Source: Nanobdellota archaeon
GTDB taxonomy: Archaea; Nanobdellota; Nanobdellia; Pacearchaeales; GW2011-AR1
Direction: 5' to 3'
Assembly: GCA_030647125.1 (NCBI GenBank)
Contig: JAUSKC010000014.1
Location: 1 to 64,000, forward strand
Length of the DNA stretch: 64,000 nucleotides
The position numbers and the translations under genes were made by a program. Below the pieces are notes generated by a model, which made no database searches, had not been told where the DNA came from, and saw only the letters and a program-made list of their open reading frames with translations. Numbering within the stretch: position 1 is the first letter of the stretch; every line of letters begins with the position of its first letter. Of the stretch, positions 36,222-45,988 are shown one piece after another.

Positions 36222-36957
36222 AAAACTCTCCTTGTGTTTTTAACCATCTCAAATATTTCTCAAACTTAGTTACCATCCTTTTATCGTCGCAGAATCTTAT
36301 ATACCAAGGGATATTAAATTTAGATAAATCAGCAAATTCCCAAGGGTGAAAATAAAGATGAAGATATTTGTCACAAACAAGATTTATCTTTGATAAAAAC
36401 TTGAAGAAAAACAAAGGAAGGATTTTAAAGTCAAGCCAAAATATTGGGAACCTTATAATAGGCGTTACAGATGTTGGAATAATTAACAAGTTATCCTTAT
36501 AATGTGGGAAACGTTTCTTAGAAAGATTGTTATATCTGCCAGGAATGAAAGTTGGATTTAGTGAAGAATCATAAGTGTATCCTGCTTTTATTATCTCTTT
36601 AAGATTTATTTTCCTTAAGCGAGGCATTCTAAAACCTCTAACTTCTTTTCCAATAATCTTTTCAAGAATAACTTTGGACTTCTTCAAATCACCGACAGCA
36701 AATGAAGAATGTGAAACACTATGAGAAGCAATTTCATTATTCTTTGAAAGTTCTTTTATCATTTCTTGGTATTTCATAGCAAAATTAGCTGTCACAAAGA
36801 AAGTAGCTCTTGCATTATATTTGTCCAATAATTTCAACAATTTACCCAACCCATTTAACGACACGTTATACATTTCATCTTCAGAGATATTATAGCCATA
36901 TTCTTTTGGCAAGTCAAATTCTTCCAAATCAAAAGTCAAGAAAATCCTATTTTTCAT
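36184..36957 (-). CDS. Polysaccharide deacetylase family protein
   Basis: LTFDLEEFD; ATFFVTANFAMKY; EIASHSVSHSSF; LYFHPWEF. Confidence 0.92.
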   Translation of the reverse strand: MKNRIFLTFDLEEFDLPKEYGYNISEDEMYNVSLNGLGKLLKLLDKYNARATFFVTANFAMKYQEMIKELSKNNEIASHSVSHSSFAVGDLKKSKVILEKIIGKEVRGFRMPRLRKINLKEIIKAGYTYDSSLNPTFIPGRYNNLSKKRFPHYKDNLLIIPTSVTPIIRFPIFWLDFKILPLFFFKFLSKINLVCDKYLHLYFHPWEFADLSKFNIPWYIRFCDDKRMVTKFEKYLRWLKTQGEFSTLYDMEGILSQ

Positions 36958-37678
36958 ATTTCTTAGCCAATTCAGAATATTTAATTTTTAGCAAACTGAA
37001 AAACATTACAATTGAATCCTTCATTATATTTACCGTAGATGAATTGTATGTCTCTGGACGTGAAACAATAATTGGCATTTCTTTTATTTTAAAATTGTAT
37101 TTTAAAGACAGGAAAATTAATTCTGTGTCAAATGCAAATCTCTTTATCTTTTGTTGCGCAAAGAGTTTTCTTGCTGCAGAACTTCTAAATCCTTTTATTC
37201 CGGCTTGAGTATCAAGATAAGGATGATTCAATAAAATTCGCGATATTTTATTATAAATTATCCCTGGAATTTGGCGATTTAATTTAATCCTTTTTTTATT
37301 TTCCTTTTCAGCTAGATTTCGCGAACCTAGAACAACATCATACTCTTTAAGAGATTCAACAAGTTCATGCAAATAATCTAAAGAGTAAGCCAAATCACTG
37401 TCCATAAAACATATGTAATTTCCTTTAGAGGCCAACACTCCTTTTTTTATAGCATATCCTTTTCCTTTGTTTTTAGAGTAAGATATAAGTTTTATATTCC
37501 TTGTTTTGGGGAAGATTAAATGGCTGTGTAAGATTCTTAAAGAATTGTCTGTAGAACCATCGTTGACGAAGATAAATTCAAAATTAGGAAACTTTTTGGA
37601 GAATTTTTTTACTTCTTCGATTGTACCTATTAAAGTCCGGCTTCCGTTGTACACTGGCAAAATAACTGAAACTACCAT
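36947..37678 (-). CDS. GT2 dolichyl-phosphate sugar transferase-like
   Basis: SVILPVYNGSRTLIGTIEEV; FVNDGSTDNS; CFMDSDLAYSLDYL; DTQAGIKGFRS. Confidence 0.93.
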   Translation of the reverse strand: MVVSVILPVYNGSRTLIGTIEEVKKFSKKFPNFEFIFVNDGSTDNSLRILHSHLIFPKTRNIKLISYSKNKGKGYAIKKGVLASKGNYICFMDSDLAYSLDYLHELVESLKEYDVVLGSRNLAEKENKKRIKLNRQIPGIIYNKISRILLNHPYLDTQAGIKGFRSSAARKLFAQQKIKRFAFDTELIFLSLKYNFKIKEMPIIVSRPETYNSSTVNIMKDSIVMFFSLLKIKYSELAKKYEK

Positions 37679-37758
37679 GTATTTTCAGAGAAATTAAGGA
37701 TTTTAAAGATATAGCATGCCAGAGAAAACTATAAAAGTCAAGCCCTAAGATTAATTAA

Positions 37759-38808
37759 ATGACACAAAAAAATCCTTTGGTTGAAGTCATAATTTTGACA
37801 CATAATAACAAGAAAATATTGAATGATTGCTTGAATTCATTGAAGAAAACACAGTATAAAAATATGAAAGTAACTGTTGTGGACCAAGATTCCAGTGACG
37901 GAACTGCCGAACTAATTAAGAAAAATTACCCTAAGTTTAATGTTTTTAGAAACGAGGTAAATGAAAGTTTTTCCGCGGCAAACAATAAAATCCTTAAAAG
38001 TTCCAAAGCAAAATACTGCATCTTATTAAATGACGACACAACACAAGAACCAAATTGGATTAATGAACTCGTCAAAGTTGCGGAAGGAGATGAAAAGATT
38101 GCCGCATTGCAACCAAAGATTTTAAGCATGAAAAATAAAAAGATGTTTGAGCATGCTGGAGCTGGGGGAGGATTTATTGATGTTTTTGGATATGAATTTT
38201 GTAGGGGAAGAATTTTTTCAGAAATTGAAGAAGATAAAGGACAGTATGATGATATAAAAGAAGTTTTTTGGGTCTGCGGCGTTGCATTATTTATAAGAAG
38301 AAAAGTTCTGGAAGAAGTTGGATATTTGGATGAAGATTTTGGATCTTATTTCGAAGAAACTGACTTAAGCTGGAGAATAAATTCAGCCAAATACTTGCAA
38401 AAATACATTCCAAGATCAGTTGTCTATCATGTTGGAAGCGCAACATGGGGAAACAAGAAAAATTCAGCAAAAAAAGAGTATCTTCTTCATAGAAACAGCT
38501 GGTTTGTTTTGGGGAAGAATTATTCCAGAAGAAACTGGTTTTGGATTCTACCTTCAAAATTCTTATTAGAAATGATAACAATTTTTGCTTTTCTCTTTAC
38601 AAATCCAAAAAAGTCATATGCTTCATTAAAAGGTTTTATTTGGTTTATATTAAATATAGGTAAAATAAATAAGGGGAATAAGAGAACTGAAAGCCTTAAA
38701 AAAATAAGTGATAGAGAATTAATTAAAAAGATGGTGAAAACAAGTGTTGCACTTCAGTATTTCATCTCGGGCAAGAAATATTTTAAAGAATATGAGAAAT
38801 TTTTATAA
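37759..38808 (+). CDS. GT2 glycosyltransferase
   Basis: VIILTHNNKKILNDCLNSL; VVDQDSSDGT; YFEETDLSWR. Confidence 0.94.
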   Translation: MTQKNPLVEVIILTHNNKKILNDCLNSLKKTQYKNMKVTVVDQDSSDGTAELIKKNYPKFNVFRNEVNESFSAANNKILKSSKAKYCILLNDDTTQEPNWINELVKVAEGDEKIAALQPKILSMKNKKMFEHAGAGGGFIDVFGYEFCRGRIFSEIEEDKGQYDDIKEVFWVCGVALFIRRKVLEEVGYLDEDFGSYFEETDLSWRINSAKYLQKYIPRSVVYHVGSATWGNKKNSAKKEYLLHRNSWFVLGKNYSRRNWFWILPSKFLLEMITIFAFLFTNPKKSYASLKGFIWFILNIGKINKGNKRTESLKKISDRELIKKMVKTSVALQYFISGKKYFKEYEKFL

Positions 38809-38812
38809 ATCA

Positions 38813-40321
38813 CTATTTTTTAAATTGATAAATAATTACTGATGTCTGTGTTTTTTGTGTGTCAAAGAACGTTGCGTAAACTGGATTTAAATCGTTTTGA
38901 ATTTTTGGAAGGTAGTTTTTAATATAATCATTATGCCAATTGTATGCCGACCAAAATAAATAATCGGCTTCGGGAACGTAGCCGGATGGAATTGACGTTG
39001 GGGGGTAATCAACAGGGATTAAATTTGGAGCGTAATAAATAATGTAAGGGGAAGACGTTTCTCCAATAATTCGCGAGCCATTTGGCAAATTAGTGTTCAT
39101 CCATAAAGACACTTGTTTTATATCATAGTATGACTGGGCCTTATCTTTTATTATCGCGTCCCCATAAGTATAATTATAATAAGCACCGGCCAAAAGCAAA
39201 ACAGAGACGACTAAAATTGCAGATATTTTGTAATTTTTCTGCAAGAACGACGCTATTTTTTCTATTGCTATTGCAGGGAAAACAACTAATGAAAGAACCG
39301 CTATAAACAAATACCTGTCTTCGGCTGCCTTTATTAAAAAGATAAAAAATGCCAAAGTAAATATTAATAACAAAGATAAAAATAAGTCGGATTTTAACAT
39401 TTTATTTTTATTTATTAAGTCATAGCCAACAAATAATCTTAATAGCACAATTAAAATGCCTGCAATAAATAAAATTAAGAAAGGCCATTGGAGTATATGT
39501 GGCAAAAATCCTAAAGTGTAATATGCAAAGGAGGTCTTCTCACCAGCACTCTGGGCATAATTCAATGCAGCAGGAAATAAACTCCCAGATGTAATAAAAT
39601 TATATGCAAATAAGATTACTATAGGAATCATACCAATAATACCCCCAATCCAAAAGGTCTTCTTTTTTAAGAAAGATAATTTCTGCGTGAATAATAAAAA
39701 GGCAATATAAACAAATCCTATCAATCCAACAGGATATCTTATTAAAATTGCAATTGATAAGAAAAATATTGAAAGAGCAAATGGCTTTAACTTTAATTCT
39801 TCTCCTGCCTTAAAAAAGAAATAAATGCTTAGAAGAGCGAAGAAAGGTGCAGGAACGTCAGTCAACATTCTCATTGAATAGAATATGTGAAGCCATGAGA
39901 CAGCCAGAACAGCTGAAGCGATTAAAGCAATTTTCTTGTTGTACATTTTCTCACCGATGAGATAAACCATTAAGATAGAAAAAAATGAAGGTAAAAATTC
40001 AAGGACAAATTTTGATGCCGGCTCTTCAAATCCAATTTTCATTAAGACAGCCCATATAAATGGGACTATAGGGGGCCTTATCATTATTTCTCCGACGAGA
40101 ATTGGCATTTGGCTGTAAGCAAACCCGGAAAGGATATTTTTTGCAAGAGTCCCGTAAATTAATTCATCCCACCACAACGCTTGGTCTTTTGTAATAGTGA
40201 AATAATAAAGACGAACTAAAAATGCAAAAACAAGCACGACTACTAAACCAAGATTATATTTATCACTTAACCAATTATAAATTTTTGATTCTCTTTTTTC
40301 CAAATTCTCTTCAGCTTCCAT
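38813..40321 (-). CDS. GT39/ArnT-like membrane glycosyltransferase
   Basis: Multi-TM; TKDQALWWDELIYG; WLHIFYSMRMLTDVPAPF. Confidence 0.88.
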   Translation of the reverse strand: MEAEENLEKRESKIYNWLSDKYNLGLVVVLVFAFLVRLYYFTITKDQALWWDELIYGTLAKNILSGFAYSQMPILVGEIMIRPPIVPFIWAVLMKIGFEEPASKFVLEFLPSFFSILMVYLIGEKMYNKKIALIASAVLAVSWLHIFYSMRMLTDVPAPFFALLSIYFFFKAGEELKLKPFALSIFFLSIAILIRYPVGLIGFVYIAFLLFTQKLSFLKKKTFWIGGIIGMIPIVILFAYNFITSGSLFPAALNYAQSAGEKTSFAYYTLGFLPHILQWPFLILFIAGILIVLLRLFVGYDLINKNKMLKSDLFLSLLLIFTLAFFIFLIKAAEDRYLFIAVLSLVVFPAIAIEKIASFLQKNYKISAILVVSVLLLAGAYYNYTYGDAIIKDKAQSYYDIKQVSLWMNTNLPNGSRIIGETSSPYIIYYAPNLIPVDYPPTSIPSGYVPEADYLFWSAYNWHNDYIKNYLPKIQNDLNPVYATFFDTQKTQTSVIIYQFKK

Positions 40322-40351
40322 AGAAATTCATGTTTGTGAGGTTTTTAACTT

Positions 40352-42127
40352 TTACTTCAAAGTAGATTGCCTTGGAGTTGAAAGCTCATGCGGCCTATCA
40401 TTTTCAGAAGTTGAATAAAGAACATTATCATACAAATGATGGCGAGTGGCATCTGCCAGAACATTAGGCAAATATCCTTTTCTTCGACCATATTCCAAAA
40501 ATCTTTTAGCTGCTAAGTCCCCTTTTGGAAGAGAACCAAAATAAGGAGCTAAATTTCCTATAATTGTTCTTTCTTGCTCACTATTTGAAATAGTCCCATT
40601 TAAAGAATTAATATAATCTATTTGTGTTAACATCTCGTTAGCAGCATTATTATTAGGGAGATTTCTTAAGTGAGCAAGAGTCATTTCGCTTAATTTCTCG
40701 TTGGTAAATGTTGGTTGGTTCAAATAGCTACGCGCTAAAACATGCCCTTCAGGAATAAGAGCAAAAAGATTAAATTTTCTACGCAGTTCTGCATTTTGGT
40801 CCCTGTATCTTTCTAATTCATCTTGAGGAAGCCATATAGAAGGATCATCTTTCATAAGTTTAGCTCTTCTTGGGCCCATCCACTCTTTCATAAATCGCAA
40901 AACAGATATGTCGAAAAAGCTGTCTTTAATATCACTATTATCACTTTTATAAAAACCGAATTCTTCACAGATATTATAAATTTTTGTTCCAAGGTAAGGA
41001 ACGAGAGTAGACGCCCATGCCATTGTTGGACCTCCAGTAACCCTTCTTAGACGAACGTTGTACTCTAACATTTCTAAATCCGCGTCGATATTCATTGAAG
41101 TAATGTTTGAAGTTATCCCCCAAGGCAATCCTGTTATTTGCTCTGTTCTAACTTTGAATCCTAATTTCATTAATTTTTCCATTCCATCAAAGACCACTTC
41201 GTCGTCCATATGCCTATCAAGAATTTTTTTTCTCATTTCAGGATCTGCTGCTTCTATTGCATGAGTCGCACCTGAGGCCCCAGCTTTCTTAATTAAATCC
41301 AAACGTTTATCGCTTTTTGTCATTTCCCATCTCATTTGATAATGAAAAGGAATTCCAACTTGTTCAGGCCAAGTTTCTGAGAATTGATCTAAAAATCCTC
41401 CAACTTTATCATCAAACCCAAAAACATCGTCTTGGAAATATATTGTTTCTGCTGGCCATCTTTCAATAATTTCCATGCCTTCTCTTAAAATACTATCTAA
41501 ATTTCTTATGTTTTGTGGGAATAATCTTTCACCCATCCCTTGTTTTATAAATGCTGCAGCTATTTTTGGAGAGATTTTTAATTCTTTCAAAGTACTACTA
41601 TTATAACAATAAGTGCAACCATAAGGACAACCAGTCATTGTTATCATACTTTTTATTTTGCTTTTTGCATGTTCTGGATAGTCCAAATAAAATGTCTCTC
41701 TGTCCGGATGAGGAAAATCAGATAATTCTGTAAGAGGCATTATCCCTCTCTCCGCTTTTCCATTAAGAATCTGCCTAAAGGCGCTAAAGCCCTCACTCAT
41801 TACAACAAAATCCGCAGAACTTAAAGATTCCTCAGGAAAATAAGTTGGATGATATCCACCGACGGCAGTTTGTATATTTGGAAAATCTTTTTTTAGTCGT
41901 CTAAAGGCCTCATGCAATTGCAGATGATTTCCAGTATAAACAGTGAAGCCAACCACATCTGGCTTAAAGTCCTTAACTAATTCAAAAAATGGTTCGTAAT
42001 TATGATCTTTAACTAAATGAAACTTTCTGTCCCAACCTTCATCACGAGCTAGACCTGCAAGATGAATTAAACCTAACGGTTCAATTGCTGAATAAGCTGC
42101 TCCTAAAAGTACTCTTTTCTTTGCCAT
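40352..42127 (-). CDS. Cobalamin-binding-like radical SAM protein
   Basis: Rossmann-like N-terminus; CPYGCTYCY (CxxxCxxC). Confidence 0.9.
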   Translation of the reverse strand: MAKKRVLLGAAYSAIEPLGLIHLAGLARDEGWDRKFHLVKDHNYEPFFELVKDFKPDVVGFTVYTGNHLQLHEAFRRLKKDFPNIQTAVGGYHPTYFPEESLSSADFVVMSEGFSAFRQILNGKAERGIMPLTELSDFPHPDRETFYLDYPEHAKSKIKSMITMTGCPYGCTYCYNSSTLKELKISPKIAAAFIKQGMGERLFPQNIRNLDSILREGMEIIERWPAETIYFQDDVFGFDDKVGGFLDQFSETWPEQVGIPFHYQMRWEMTKSDKRLDLIKKAGASGATHAIEAADPEMRKKILDRHMDDEVVFDGMEKLMKLGFKVRTEQITGLPWGITSNITSMNIDADLEMLEYNVRLRRVTGGPTMAWASTLVPYLGTKIYNICEEFGFYKSDNSDIKDSFFDISVLRFMKEWMGPRRAKLMKDDPSIWLPQDELERYRDQNAELRRKFNLFALIPEGHVLARSYLNQPTFTNEKLSEMTLAHLRNLPNNNAANEMLTQIDYINSLNGTISNSEQERTIIGNLAPYFGSLPKGDLAAKRFLEYGRRKGYLPNVLADATRHHLYDNVLYSTSENDRPHELSTPRQSTLK

Positions 42128-42184
42128 CTTTTGTAACTTAAATTATGATATAAAGTTTATAATATTTTGAAAAATAAACAATAG

Positions 42185-42802
42185 TTAATCTATCTTAACT
42201 TCCAAAGCTCTTAAATCAATTTGCAGTTTTGTGAAAGTTTCATATAAAAGGCCATTAATTCCCATTTCACAAGCTCTTTTAGTGTTGTCAAGAGAATCAT
42301 CAATAAAAATTGTTTCTCTTGGTTTTGAATCGAGTTCATCCAACATTCTTCCAAAGAATTGATATTGCGGCTTTGCCATTCCCATCTCTATAGAAACAAA
42401 ATTATAATCAAACAATTCAAAATAACCTTTTCTTGAGCTTAATTTGTAAATTTCTTTTTCGGTATTTGTTGCAGCTGCAACTTTATAATCATTGGTCCTT
42501 AATCTTTCTATTAATTCAAGAATATTAGGATCCATTTTTAAAGAAGTTTTATCATAAAGTTCTAAATGCTTTGCAACAACATCTTCAGGACTAATCCCAG
42601 TTACAGCAAGCCTTGCTAAAGATATTTCATAATAGTCCTTTAAAGAAAGCTCCCCACGATGAACTCTTTGAGATAAATCCCCAGTTCTGGAAGTTAATTC
42701 ATGACTGGTTGTTCTTAAAAACTCTGCAACACCTGAATTGATTATTCCTCTTGCTTCCGGAACAAGAACGCCACCCAAATCAACTATAAGGTTTTTTATC
42801 AT
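42185..42802 (-). CDS. HAD-superfamily hydrolase
   Basis: VDLGGVLVPE; AAATNTEKE; TIFIDDSLDNTKRA. Confidence 0.9.
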   Translation of the reverse strand: MIKNLIVDLGGVLVPEARGIINSGVAEFLRTTSHELTSRTGDLSQRVHRGELSLKDYYEISLARLAVTGISPEDVVAKHLELYDKTSLKMDPNILELIERLRTNDYKVAAATNTEKEIYKLSSRKGYFELFDYNFVSIEMGMAKPQYQFFGRMLDELDSKPRETIFIDDSLDNTKRACEMGINGLLYETFTKLQIDLRALEVKID

Positions 42803-42853
42803 AATTTCATTCGTAAAAAAGATTTTATAAACATTTGTCTTATAAAAAATATA

Positions 42854-43279
42854 TTAAACTATAGCCTTTTTGCCAACACTAACAAGCCCTGTCAAATTTG
42901 AAGAAGATTGTAATTTCTCACCAAGATTATTCATCATTCTTATTCCAAATTTATCACAGATTTCCTTTTCAGGAACATCCTCATCTGTTATTCTATCCCC
43001 ACCATTTGCAAATATATCTGGTTTAACTAACTCTAAGGTTTTTCTTACCGTCCTATCCATATCTATTGAAAGTACTACTTCGTCTACAAACTTTAACGAT
43101 TTTATTATTTCTACTCTTTCTTTTTCAGACATAAAGGATCTTCCTTTTTTTAGTTTAGCTTGAAAATCGTTATTAACAATTACAATCAAGTAATCTCCTA
43201 ATTTTCTAGCTCTTTTCATAAGATCAATATGCCCTATATGTACTGGATCAAAATATCCTGAAATAGCTACTTTTGTCAT
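42854..43279 (-). CDS. Cytidylyltransferase-family nucleotidyltransferase (RfaE2/TagD-like)
   Basis: AISGYFDPVHIGHIDLMKRA (HxGH); ANGGDR. Confidence 0.92.
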   Translation of the reverse strand: MTKVAISGYFDPVHIGHIDLMKRARKLGDYLIVIVNNDFQAKLKKGRSFMSEKERVEIIKSLKFVDEVVLSIDMDRTVRKTLELVKPDIFANGGDRITDEDVPEKEICDKFGIRMMNNLGEKLQSSSNLTGLVSVGKKAIV

Positions 43280-43299
43280 CTTAAGAATAAAAAATTATA

Positions 43300-44205
43300 C
43301 TATAAAAGAGTTTCTAATTCAATTTCTTTTTTTGTTAGGAAATATCTTTTTAAGCCATTTACACAATCCTCATATGAAAATCTGTTAAATTCATTTTCAT
43401 TTCCTGCTATAATATTCCCTGAAAACTCTGAACTACTCCAACTTTTATCAAAATAATCTCTACCTATGGAAACTAAAAAACCATGACGTCCTCCAGACAG
43501 ATCATGGGGGACTTTTCCATTTATATATTTGTTTCCATATTTTTCCCCAAGTTTTTGGAGAAAATTTAACAATTTATCTGTATCTTTTTTATTAAATATC
43601 AAATGCGCAAACGGGAAATCAGGCATATAACTAACAGTAGGATCATTTAATGTTGGGCAGACTTCTGCGGCATTAAATCCGTAGCTCTCATTAGTAATCT
43701 CGAATCCTTTTTTAAAATTCGTAAGGTGCCAGTGATCATGAAGAGGAATAGTTGCGCCCAAACCCGGCTGATTATGACATAACTCTAAACCAGTTTCGTC
43801 GGAAAAGGGCAATAGCCTTTCTAAATCTTTTTTTAAATTAGAAAGGTCGCTTGTAGAGTAAGATACTCTTTCTGGAGAGGGTACAGCTAATGAAAAACCA
43901 GGAAATATGGGGTATTTATTTATTATAACTATCATATCTCCAAGATTAGTTCCGTTGGATAGATTTAATCTTACATCCTCATTAGCTTTTTCAACATCGC
44001 GACACAGTTTACAATAATTCCCATTTATATCTGAAGGTCTGTTAAAGCGTTTTTCATTTAAAATAACTCCAAATTTATAACTTGAATCTTTACTTCTTAC
44101 AATTTTTACTTTTATATCTGAAGGAGTAATTACTCCTAAAAGCGCGGCGGCTTGGGCCCATCTTTCTAATATTGATTGATTTAAATCTAAGCAATTTTTA
44201 TTCAT
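43300..44205 (-). CDS. HIT-superfamily sugar-nucleotide phosphorylase/transferase-like protein
   Basis: HNQPGLGATIPLHDHWHLT (HxHxH), CKLC near N-terminus, KYPIFPGFSLAVPSPE. Confidence 0.75.
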   Translation of the reverse strand: MNKNCLDLNQSILERWAQAAALLGVITPSDIKVKIVRSKDSSYKFGVILNEKRFNRPSDINGNYCKLCRDVEKANEDVRLNLSNGTNLGDMIVIINKYPIFPGFSLAVPSPERVSYSTSDLSNLKKDLERLLPFSDETGLELCHNQPGLGATIPLHDHWHLTNFKKGFEITNESYGFNAAEVCPTLNDPTVSYMPDFPFAHLIFNKKDTDKLLNFLQKLGEKYGNKYINGKVPHDLSGGRHGFLVSIGRDYFDKSWSSSEFSGNIIAGNENEFNRFSYEDCVNGLKRYFLTKKEIELETLL

Positions 44206-45101
44206 AAAATTGTCTCCAGATTTTTAAGACCCCTATAAACCTCATCAATAGGAACTGCTGATTGCGCTTCTGGAACATTCTGCCTATTAAATATATATTT
44301 ATCAATTAAAGGGCTGATAATTTTTTTCATTCTGCCGTAATCATAAATTTCGTTTGGAGGGGTACAATTAAAAATTGTTACAAGTTTCTTCTTTAATCCA
44401 AGAGCTAAATGCATTCCTAAAGTATCCCCACAAACAATTAATTCACAGCCGTTGATATCATCAATATGTTCTTTTATAGTTAGTTTCATTCCCAATGAGA
44501 TTACTTCATAACCATCTGTTTGGAGTTTTTCTTTTAATTCGGGATATCCGGCCCAATATTTATTTGGCCATTTGCTTTCTGTAACATCAATTAATCCAAT
44601 GGTTCCACGAACTTGTTCTTCCGACAATGGATTAATTCCAAGATTATATTCTTGTCCGGACCACATGCGGCCAAGCATTTCAATCCATATTTGAGGAACT
44701 GACTTTTTATTTTGTGATTTAATTTTATCCGCTTCGTCTTTTGAAAACCGCCTACTTATGAAAGACATATCAAGCCAGTAATCGCATTCTGAAGTGTAAT
44801 CAACTTTGTCATTGCCGTCGAGAAAATGACCTATAAGTTTTCTTGTTTTTATTTCCTTAAGAAATTCAAGTGGCGCGCGCTCTTCATCCAAACTTAAAAT
44901 TAAATCAAATTCATTTTGTTTCAATAATTCCTTATCATATTCATTTTCAAAAATGTAGACCTGCTTTATCTTTTTAGAGTTTAAAATGTCCTTGGCGGCT
45001 TTGCTTGTTAACCAATGAACCTCACCTTCCAGTTCTGAAAGAAGAACTGTCGTTCGGACGACGTCCCCCAAGGCCCCTAATTTTGAAATTAATGTTTTCA
45101 T
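44202..45101 (-). CDS. GT9 (heptosyltransferase-like)
   Basis: SKLGALGDVVRTTVLLSEL; CGDTLGMHLALGL. Confidence 0.88.
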   Translation of the reverse strand: MKTLISKLGALGDVVRTTVLLSELEGEVHWLTSKAAKDILNSKKIKQVYIFENEYDKELLKQNEFDLILSLDEERAPLEFLKEIKTRKLIGHFLDGNDKVDYTSECDYWLDMSFISRRFSKDEADKIKSQNKKSVPQIWIEMLGRMWSGQEYNLGINPLSEEQVRGTIGLIDVTESKWPNKYWAGYPELKEKLQTDGYEVISLGMKLTIKEHIDDINGCELIVCGDTLGMHLALGLKKKLVTIFNCTPPNEIYDYGRMKKIISPLIDKYIFNRQNVPEAQSAVPIDEVYRGLKNLETIL

Positions 45102-45988
45102 TTTGTGCTTTTAGGTGTTTTCCATGCATCAGTATGAAATTTCTTTGCAAATTTAACATGATAGAATGAAAGTCCCCATATGTAAAGTTTTACAGGAAAT
45201 AAAATGAAAGTCCATATAATTTCTTGGAAATTTTTTGGGTAAAGGAAAGCACGGTAAGATTCAAATAATTCATTTTTGAAGGTCTTTGTTTTTGGATAAT
45301 CTTTTAAATTAATATATTTAGACATTTGTGTGTGTGCTTTTGTTGTTCTTTTTTTCTGATCAATAAAATCGTGAAGATTCTTTGGGTAGGAAACGTAAAC
45401 AATTGCCTTTGGAGCATATCCAATCTTGTAACCCTTTTTCATAAAATAAAAAGGCACTATTGCATCTTCAGGAACATCTAAAGGAAAGTTTTTTACAACG
45501 TGATTTCTGAAAGCCCATAAATATCCAGAACATTCTAAGAACTGTCCTTTCTTGAAACGTTTCAAACGAGCTTGGTGCGCTCCAGCATCACATAAAAGAT
45601 GAGACCAATAACCCAACATTGTCTTACGCGAATCACTAGAGACAACACGCCCAGACGCACATCCGATTTTGGGATCATTAAATAAATCAACCAAATATTT
45701 TATGGAATTTTCTTTTACAAAAATATCTCCATCGGAAAGAACTAAAATATCTCCTTTGACTTTGCTAAATAATAAATTAAGAGCAAACATTTTCCCTTTT
45801 CCAGGATCTTGGAAGGTCTTTATTATTTTATTTTTCTTAGCATAACTTTTGGCAACATCCAAAGTTTCTTTATCAGGAGCAGAGACAATTATTTCATATT
45901 TTTCCTTTAGATCTTGATTTAGGAAGCCCTCAATTGCTTTTCCGATTGTTTTTGGCTCTTTAAATGAGGTTATTATAACGGATATCAT
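45098..45988 (-). CDS. GT2 glycosyltransferase
   Basis: SVIITSFKEPKTIGKAIEG; DILVLSDGDIFV. Confidence 0.93.
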   Translation of the reverse strand: MISVIITSFKEPKTIGKAIEGFLNQDLKEKYEIIVSAPDKETLDVAKSYAKKNKIIKTFQDPGKGKMFALNLLFSKVKGDILVLSDGDIFVKENSIKYLVDLFNDPKIGCASGRVVSSDSRKTMLGYWSHLLCDAGAHQARLKRFKKGQFLECSGYLWAFRNHVVKNFPLDVPEDAIVPFYFMKKGYKIGYAPKAIVYVSYPKNLHDFIDQKKRTTKAHTQMSKYINLKDYPKTKTFKNELFESYRAFLYPKNFQEIIWTFILFPVKLYIWGLSFYHVKFAKKFHTDAWKTPKSTK

